From Ridgeia piscesae (Eukaryota > Annelida > Polychaeta > Sabellida > Siboglinidae): a stretch of DNA of 64,000 bases. The first letter of the stretch is position 1. Each line of letters opens with the position of its first letter. Where the stretch lies: the NCBI GenBank assembly GCA_025642075.2, contig JAODUO010000196.1:360001-424000 (forward strand), given 5' to 3'. Made by a program: the position numbers and the translations under genes. Below the pieces are notes generated by a model. It did no database searches, had not been told where the DNA came from, and saw only the letters and a program-made list of their open reading frames with translations. Shown here piece by piece: positions 12,197 through 64,000 of the stretch.

Positions 12197-13320
12197 GTGG
12201 CTCAATTTACTTACACCTACGCACTCAAACATATTATTCGCGCTCACAAATCATGTATCAACACAATGTTAAAGACAGAGCTGGCACAAGAGGCAGGAAT
12301 GCCTAATATAAGCCAGAAAAGGACCGGTAGGAATCTTTCGTGCACATACATAACATGTCACAAGTCGACCTCCTCTACACGTATAATATACATACATTGA
12401 CACGCGGCGCACACATAAACACGCACGCACGAATACGCCCATATACACATACGAACACACACCTACGAAATCACGCACATACACACGCATGCGTGTACGC
12501 ACGCACATACACACCCATGTAGCCGCCCGCCCGACTGTAGCACAGTTTCTGGTCATCACAACGGCTGTTGTCGTGTCACATCCTGTTGTCTGTCCACGTG
12601 GCGTCATCCTGACGCATGTCGTTGCAGACAGACGTTTGATTAAGTCTACATAAGTCTACTTTTTATTTATGAAAGGCGACCACAATTATTACTATAATTT
12701 ACATTATATTATAGATTTGTCTTATGTTTTATTATGATTAATGTTTACATACTGTTTTAATAATGCATTTATCTGTATTTTTTCTTTTTAATTTTCTAGT
12801 GTATTTTATATTTTTTGACGAACGCTGCAAAAGAATTTCGCTGTCCGGGACAATAAAGTTTGATTATATTGTATTGTATACTAACGATTTCATATATATT
12901 CGGCGACGTATCGTTTACTGATTTCACCATCATATCCCCATGGCATAGGTAATTAAAACATATATAGGACTTCACTTGTTAAACTAGGTCCCACTAATTA
13001 AAATTTTAGGGTAGGAAAAATACAAATGCAGCACACGCTTAGCGTGTGAATGTCTCAGCGAACAAAACACGTTATCCACACATTACTTTGGGACACTGCC
13101 GGCGCACGAACCGGTAATGTTGTCGTGGGAAGTTTACAAAACGACCGCGACGCTTACTCAGTCATTAGTCTTGTCAAGACAGATACCGGACTCAACTAGG
13201 CCTAACTTGTCTCTAGACAATTCGGCGATAACGGACCACCTAAGGCTAAGACACAGCGGTTTACCGACATAGCAATGCAACGACGATGTAGGACAAAACC
13301 CGACCAAATAAACCTGCTCA
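12197..13320. other. no gene; CA/CG-rich stretch
   Basis: An imperfect acacgcac-rich tract at 12405-12530, then AT-rich sequence. No coding similarity found. Confidence 0.5.
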
Positions 13321-13388
13321 TCATCAACGCCGTCGTCATCGACATCGTCATCGACATCGTCATCGACATCGACATCGACATCGACATC
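13321..13388. repeat. hexanucleotide (ATCGAC/ATCGTC)n repeat
   Basis: Tandem atcgtcatcgac units. Open on both strands, hence Asp/Val-rich false frames. Confidence 0.93.
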
Positions 13389-13799
13389 ATCTAATCCTGA
13401 ACAAGCTGACAACACTATCAGAGTGCAATATAATTTGAGAACGGTTAAGATGGTTCTCTTGGCTATGGTGAAAAAGATGGACACTTTTATCCTGTCACAG
13501 TTGACCTGTTCCGACTCACACTGTCTTGTTTACCTGATTGCCAAAGGCCTACACAACACATGACACTTGTAGCGTTTATATTTTTCAGGGCGTTATAAAC
13601 TATCCAGACGACGTTTCTGCGCATGCGCGATAAATATCAAATCGTCAATATGCAGCGAAACGAAAAGCATTTATGGAATAAATACCACGGACTATTCATT
13701 AGGACGTATAAAACCTTTCAGCTACGTCATTTGTCGCAAATTAACATGAGACAAACAAGTTTTAAGGCATGTTTTGATAGCAAGCGCAAATCACGCAAT

Positions 13800-14640
13800 G
13801 CGCCTTCAAGTCACTAACGTTCGCCTTTTTGCAGATGACTGCCTACTATATCAACCAATTAAATCAGACAATGACATTTCTCTCCTCCAAAATTATCTAA
13901 TCAAACTTGAGGAATGGCAAAACACCTGGCTTATGAAATTCAATCCCACCAAATGCTTCACAATGACATTAGCCTCAAGAAAACCGACACCAAATATTTA
14001 CACCTTCTGTGGCCAACAACTTAAATCTGTTCAAACACATTGTTATCTTGGTGTACAAATATCAAATACATTAAATTGGACAGCACAATGCAACTCAGTC
14101 GCTAGGAAAGCACAACAGACTGTAGGAGTCATTAGGAGAAATCTAAATAAATGCCCAACCCACATTAAGTCGATAGCCTACACAACCCTTGTCCGACCAA
14201 TACTTGAATATGCGTCAGTATCATGTGATCCACACTGCCTAAAACATAATTTATTAAAACCTTAGAAAGAATCCAAAGACAAGCTGCCAGATTTTGTACA
14301 CAAAACGATTCTAGAGAACCAGGAACAGTAACCCAACTTCTTAAAGACCTCCAGTGGGACACCCTCCAAACAAGAAGAAAAATTAAGACTTAGCATAACA
14401 TACAAAATGGAATATAACCTTATAGATATCCCGCTAGATCACTATATCCAACACAACACTAGATCCTCACGTAAACATGACAGTCAGTTCTTGCAAATTA
14501 GATACTCTGCAAACATATTTGGAAACAGCTTCTTCCCAACAACAATTAAATAATGGAATTTTCTCCCCCCAAACACTGTCTCAAGTAAATCACTAAACTC
14601 ATTTCAAAATAATTTAATCCAACATTTTAACAATTAAGTC
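13800..14640 (+). pseudogene. 5'-truncated non-LTR retrotransposon (Jockey-like RT) remnant
   Basis: The plus-strand protein begins at the RT catalytic box VRLFADDCLLYQPIKSDNDI (FADD). It continues with WLMKFNPTKCFTM and HCYLGVQISNTLNW, then VIRRNLNKCPTHIKSIAYTT and LVRPILEYAS, typical of Jockey/CR1-like LINEs. The frame shifts at about 14265 into TLERIQRQAARFC, and again near 14390 before ITYKMEYNLIDIPLDHYI and FFPTTIK. There is no upstream endonuclease or RT N-terminus, so it is a dead 5'-truncated copy. Its 3' UTR may reach about 14925. Confidence 0.85.
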
Positions 14641-14929
14641 AGATGACCCACCATGCACACTGGCGTGATGTGTCCCTAGAACATTTTGCCAGTTACAGAT
14701 ACAGACACGTAAATTGTACAACTGTAGCGATTATAAGACAATAATTGTATTGCAATATCCTACGTTTGTCAAGATATTGATAAACTTAACAGAAAGAGAC
14801 GCAAACTGACTAAGTATGTTATAAGTCTATACTAAGTATCAACCAACATGATAAAATCCGTCTATATAAATTAATGCCCAGTCATATATGTACGATAGCT
14901 GTAAATAAAATAATTTCAATAAAAATGTC

Positions 14930-15678
14930 TGACATGAAAACAGAATACAGACAATACAAATGAAACTTTTTTATTAATCATTCAACATTACATAATTGTC
15001 TTTAAGTTCATCATCATTATTACAACAATTTGACTACCAAAAGAATGTAAAACACATCCAAACATACCGTATACACTGCGACTATGATGATAAATCTGAT
15101 AACAAGTTTGATATAATCAGTAATGCCGTGGCTATTTGAGTTTTGGCAGGATACGGTCAGATAGCTTGGTATATAGGCTATTTGACCGGATATATAACGC
15201 CAAATAGCCCGTTATTGTGTATATACTATTTGACCGGATATACACGGCCAAACAAGTGTACCTTGGTACGAAGTTTCTACTCTCAACATTTGTCCAACCC
15301 ATGCGACAATAAAAAAGATAAAAAAGATACGTCACCAATTAATGTTTAACAATTACATTGGGAAACAAGAAAAGTAATCCAAATATGCGTGAATATTATA
15401 TTGGACGTGAAACGTGACTAAATCAAAATGCCACAAAAAGACTGATGGTACAATATTTAGTAGCCAATTAAGCTATCTATGCAGTGAAATGCCAATAGTC
15501 AGTTTACAGTGGTCATTTTTACAAGTTTGCAGTAATAAAAACAACCCACAGATGAGGTGTACGCCGTGCGTAGTGGCAATAAAAGGATGCATTTTGTTTT
15601 ACACCAAGCACTTTTGCACTCATGGACTTCACTGCACATTTTTGCAAACACTGGCTTGTATACAGTCTCCACAAACAT
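14930..15678. other. no gene; short local repeats
   Basis: A motif ctatttgaccggatata is repeated at about 15178-15195 and 15228-15244. Nothing else recognised. Confidence 0.45.
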
Positions 15679-15727
15679 ATATATATATATAATATTATGT
15701 ATGTATATATATATATATATATATATA
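15679..15727. repeat. (TA)n microsatellite
   Basis: Interrupted (TA)n tract. Confidence 0.95.
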
Positions 15728-16190
15728 GTGTACTTGGGCAAAGCAACAGAAAACATTATGTATACGTGTCAAATATACACGATCACATCTATGGTACAAA
15801 GTTCATTCGGAGAACAATATAAGCCCGCTCTAAGTGGAATAAACACTGTGTATATATCACTGTATCAAACATAAAGCTGATTACATAAACAGATAGGTAG
15901 ACAGTTCTCTGAACACTTAATCATTCTTGCTTAGCAAATATACATACATTTTCTACCTAGAGGACAGTACTACCCAACACATTTTTTTGGCGCAAAACTA
16001 CATTTCAATCCATATCCACAAATTACAACTATAATCACAATTAATCAAGATTACTCACCCTGTTCACATGTGAGCGTATCTGACATTGGGAGACATTTGC
16101 TACATTCTGTATTAAGCAAGTTCATGGCATGAACACCTTTCCCCAACATTCACATGAGCTCATCAGCTTCATTCTGGTCTCTTTACCAAC
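15728..16190. other. no gene seen
   Basis: AT-rich single-copy-looking sequence without features. Confidence 0.45.
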
Positions 16191-16196
16191 GGTCAA

Positions 16197-16477
16197 CACC
16201 TGGGGACAATTTCACCAAGATAAAGAGCTCTCAAGGAAAACTCGTTCTTAAACAAAATCCATTGTTAAATTAAATGAGGTTTTTTTCAAAACGCAAATAT
16301 CAGTGCCATATTACTGAGGACACTATTCTTATGACACACCAGTGACAATGTCCCACTGACATGCTGGTGTTGACAGTTTTCAGGTATTCAAGACCACTGT
16401 TAAGGACTAAAACTGTTTTTAAGGTGCAAACTCAGGTTTAAAACCTCTTAACAATGTGAAATGGGCCACAGGTCGCT
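16197..16477. mobile_element. MITE-like repeat (copy 2)
   Basis: Starts cacctggggacaatttcacc and ends aatgtgaaatgggccacagg, an imperfect inverted repeat. Shares taaagagctctcaaggaaa and aatccattgttaaatta with the other copies. Confidence 0.65.
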
Positions 16478-17367
16478 TCACCAGGACACTTTGATCAGTG
16501 GTGGCATCACAGAATACAGGGATACAGAAGCATTGGTTTACATTAAAAAATTCTGCTTCCATTTAACAATGAAACCTATGTAAAGATGGATTTTTGTTAT
16601 GCGAAACAGTCCCGATAGGCAACTCATCTTAGGCACAGCTGGCATCTTACTACATAACTCAGAAGACACTGAGTACCACAATAGCCAGTGTACAAGATGT
16701 AACATCACTCAGCAAAATGTGAAAATCCTTAAACAAAATAATTATTCATGTGCTTCAAGAAAAACCTGTTTTTTGCTAAAGTAATTTTTTTGATGAAGCA
16801 GCCAAAGATCTACATCTCATCCACCTCAGCTAAATATGGGTGTACAAAACAACATTAATGTAAAATCATATTGGAAGCACTGATCAATACCACATCATGA
16901 ATCCTGCATCATGTAGGCCTACAGCAGCATGTGTGCAAACGTTAGTAGGATAACTCTTAAAAGGTCTACAATCATAGCAGCTAAACCATTGACATCATTT
17001 TGTAGACTAGGAAATATATCCTTCTGTGCAAGATTATTGATAATTACAATTCGGCTGATCATAATCCATCCACAATCTCAACTGATCTCTGTTTGTATGC
17101 ATGGAATATTTTTGAATGTTCCTGTAAAAATATACTTTCTAAATCAAATCAATTACAAAAAGTTGTAGGTCCTGCAGGCCACAAATGTATCAGCCAAGGT
17201 GTAAAACACTGTGTGCATGTGTGCATATGGGTGTATGTATGCATGTATATATGTAATTGATTGTGAGTGTTGTGATTGTGTGGGTATGTAAGTTTGTATG
17301 CATGTCATCACATAATGGTTTCTATCAATACATAACTTATGTAAGACCTCTATATGTCAGACATGTG
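16478..17367. other. no gene seen
   Basis: AT-rich intergenic sequence. Short frames at 16599 and 16929 have no support. Confidence 0.45.
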
Positions 17368-17655
17368 GGGAGCGGTGGTCGCGCAGTAGAGCGCCGGACT
17401 GTCAATCGAGGGGACGGTGGTTCAATCCCACCTACCACCGTTTCGAAACTTAGGCAATTTCTTCACCCCACATTTGCCTGTGTCTTTCGGAAGAGACACT
17501 AAAAGCCGGTGGTCCCTTCTATCTGGTGTCTATGCCAGGGGAAGTAAACGATCCCACACAGGGGGTAAATGTGTAACCTGTAGTGGACTCACACATTCTA
17601 GAGAACAACTACTGCGTTAGCCCAAGTTTGGGCTGTTTGGAGTTAATCACTTGAG
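17368..17655 (+). mobile_element. tRNA-derived SINE with conserved central block
   Basis: The head gagcggtggtcgcgcagtag gives an A-box-like region. B box ggttcaatccc lies at 17419-17429. The tail contains gtctttcggaagagacacta, the conserved central block seen in many mollusc and other invertebrate SINEs (family knowledge). It lies about 120 bp past the ENPP polyadenylation signal. Confidence 0.75.
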
Positions 17656-17773
17656 ACCATCAATACCTAACTCATGTACGACCCCTATATGTAAGACATC
17701 AATCTAACAGCACCACCTTCTGTCCTGACGAGCTTCAGGACAAACCAAAATATATGCCAATTCAGATGACATT

Positions 17774-17779
17774 TTTATT
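17774..17779 (-). terminator. polyadenylation signal AATAAA of the ENPP gene
   Basis: On the minus strand AATAAA lies 224 bp past the TAG stop of exon B17, a normal 3' UTR length. The SINE just downstream would lie outside the transcript. No transcript evidence is available here. Confidence 0.6.
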
Positions 17780-18002
17780 AGCCAAAATCTAAATAACTGT
17801 ACAATAAAATACTTTGACCCATGCTGCAGTAGTTTGTTTCCATAAAGTATTCCAACAGCACGTACAAGTTGTCATTCGTACAAAGCACTGAAAGTGAATT
17901 TTGTAATAATACAAACGGATGCTCCGCAAAGAAACCTTTCACATGTACATATAGTTTCTGAATGATCCCTCTACATTACAGATAAGCACATTAGTTCCCA
18001 TT

Positions 18003-38665
<20,663 letters not shown>

Positions 38666-38915
38666 CTGGGAATGGAAAACAGATGTGATTCAATCCCGGT
38701 ATATTTTACCTATTGTATTTCTAATTATTTCTAATTCTTAGAATTTGTTTTTACTGTACGCTCTTGTACAATATACTTTATTATTTATTATCATGATTTG
38801 ATCCCCGTTATCTCCGAGAGTCAGTTCTAACCTCTGCATTACTGCACCCCACAGAGAAGACTTCATAATGCCCAACCCTCACCCTCACATTCTTATGGAA
38901 CAATACAACACATAC

Positions 38916-63210
<24,295 letters not shown>

Positions 63211-63349
63211 CTGGAAGCAGACAATATCCTGTGCATGGTGACGTACATCACATCAAACACCTTCATCTCCTTCGATACTGTTACAATTAGCAGAGGTTGC
63301 AAAACATTACAGCCCAAAAAATGTGTGAATACGTTTGCATGCATGGGTT

Positions 63350-63436
63350 GACCATCATATTGTGGTGAAATGTATTGATATAGACTTATTTCTCATCATA
63401 TTGTGGTGAAATGTATTGATATAGACTTATTTCTCA
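63350..63436. repeat. 42-bp tandem duplication
   Basis: Two nearly identical copies containing gtggtgaaatgtattgatat. Upstream of exon A1 in transcript direction. Confidence 0.85.
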
Positions 63437-64000
63437 ATACTGCATCATTATCAGTGTTGTTTTGTAAATAATAAGTGCAATATCTTTTTGTTTCCATGGT
63501 GCAGTTAAAACTGGTTTTACCACCGACAACAAACATCCCAGCAGAGACTCATATCCATATCCAGACATCTAGAGCAATTAGAAGTGATGAGTGACATGTA
63601 TAATAACTAACTACTAACTACCAAGTACACAGACTGGGAGACAAACTTTGAACTTACTGGTGTTGATTTACCATCTGTTGCTTGGTGCTAATTGAAAATG
63701 TTTCAGAGGTAACTTTATGAATACTACTTTTGCAACAATGTGATCCAAATCTTGAAGGAATAGGGAAAATGTTGACTACCTATCTTTAATAATTACCTGG
63801 TTAATTTTTAATAATCTTTAATTTTAAAAAATTAAATTTATTATCTTATAAACGTTTAGAAGTACTTGATACGTTTAAATTTATTATTTGATTAACTTTG
63901 AGAAGCATCATCACTTTAAAAAAAAATCATTTATATTTTGGAGAAATGATGTCTTAAATTATTATGTAAATAAGATATATAAAATCATGCGCACCTACCG

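Noticed and set aside
17368..17440. A tRNA gene (Asp-like anticodon stretch with good B box)
   Set aside because: The tRNA-like head is followed by a conserved SINE body, and the stems do not pair well enough for a functional tRNA.
38666..38915. Gene boundary (two separate ENPP genes) with AATAAA-like sequences in this gap
   Set aside because: 250 bp cannot hold a 3' UTR, promoter and N-terminal exons, and phases join A15 to B1. Kept only as an alternative.

Overview
This is eukaryotic DNA: long introns with GT..AG junctions, large microsatellites and minisatellites, tRNA-derived SINEs, non-LTR retrotransposon remnants and DNA transposons with inverted repeats. I see no bacterial operon, rRNA gene, true tRNA gene or CRISPR array. 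The repeat set (a SINE with a tRNA head and a conserved central block, and RT fragments of kinds common in marine invertebrates) suggests a marine invertebrate, perhaps a mollusc. The species assignment is a low-confidence inference.

The only gene I can support lies on the minus strand from 63210 down to its stop at 18003, and it enters from beyond the right edge. It encodes proteins of the ectonucleotide pyrophosphatase/phosphodiesterase family (ENPP1/2/3 type: phosphodiesterase domain plus nuclease-like domain). I built 32 exons by hand from splice sites, reading phase and homology. They form two successive copies of the same module. Unit A has 15 exons from 63210 to 38916, and its first catalytic exons are outside the window. 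Unit B has 17 exons from 38665 to 18003 and is complete to the stop. Matching exons have the same phase and often the same length (76/76, 34/34, 109/109, 159/159, 88/88, 81/81). The last exon of A joins the first exon of B in phase across a 250-bp intron, so the simplest reading is one protein with tandem ENPP modules. Unit A keeps the metal ligands visible here. Unit B has lost one metal-binding His (Ala instead) and a substrate-binding Asn (Gly instead), so it may be a pseudo-enzyme.

The introns are unusual. At least four minisatellites abut splice junctions and their units carry copies of the exon edge: the donors of exons A7 and A11, and the acceptors of exons B8 and B6. Other introns hold a 4-kb G-rich array, a 2.9-kb 29-bp array with higher-order structure, a 1.3-kb 48-bp hairpin array, long (TG)n and (GGAC)n tracts, two TA-flanked mariner/pogo-like elements, a LINE fragment and a 2.5-kb inverted-repeat transposon sitting 27 bp from an exon.

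The left 17.7 kb has no supported host gene. It holds a 25-bp minisatellite (81-1498), a 476-bp tandem duplication with 14-bp palindromic arrays (4079-5358), simple repeats, a hAT-type non-autonomous element (7075-7710), a degraded 3.6-kb transposon with 109-bp inverted repeats and a 5-bp target duplication (8597-12191), a LINE remnant (13800-14640), MITE-like repeats and a SINE (17368-17655) just downstream of the ENPP polyadenylation signal.
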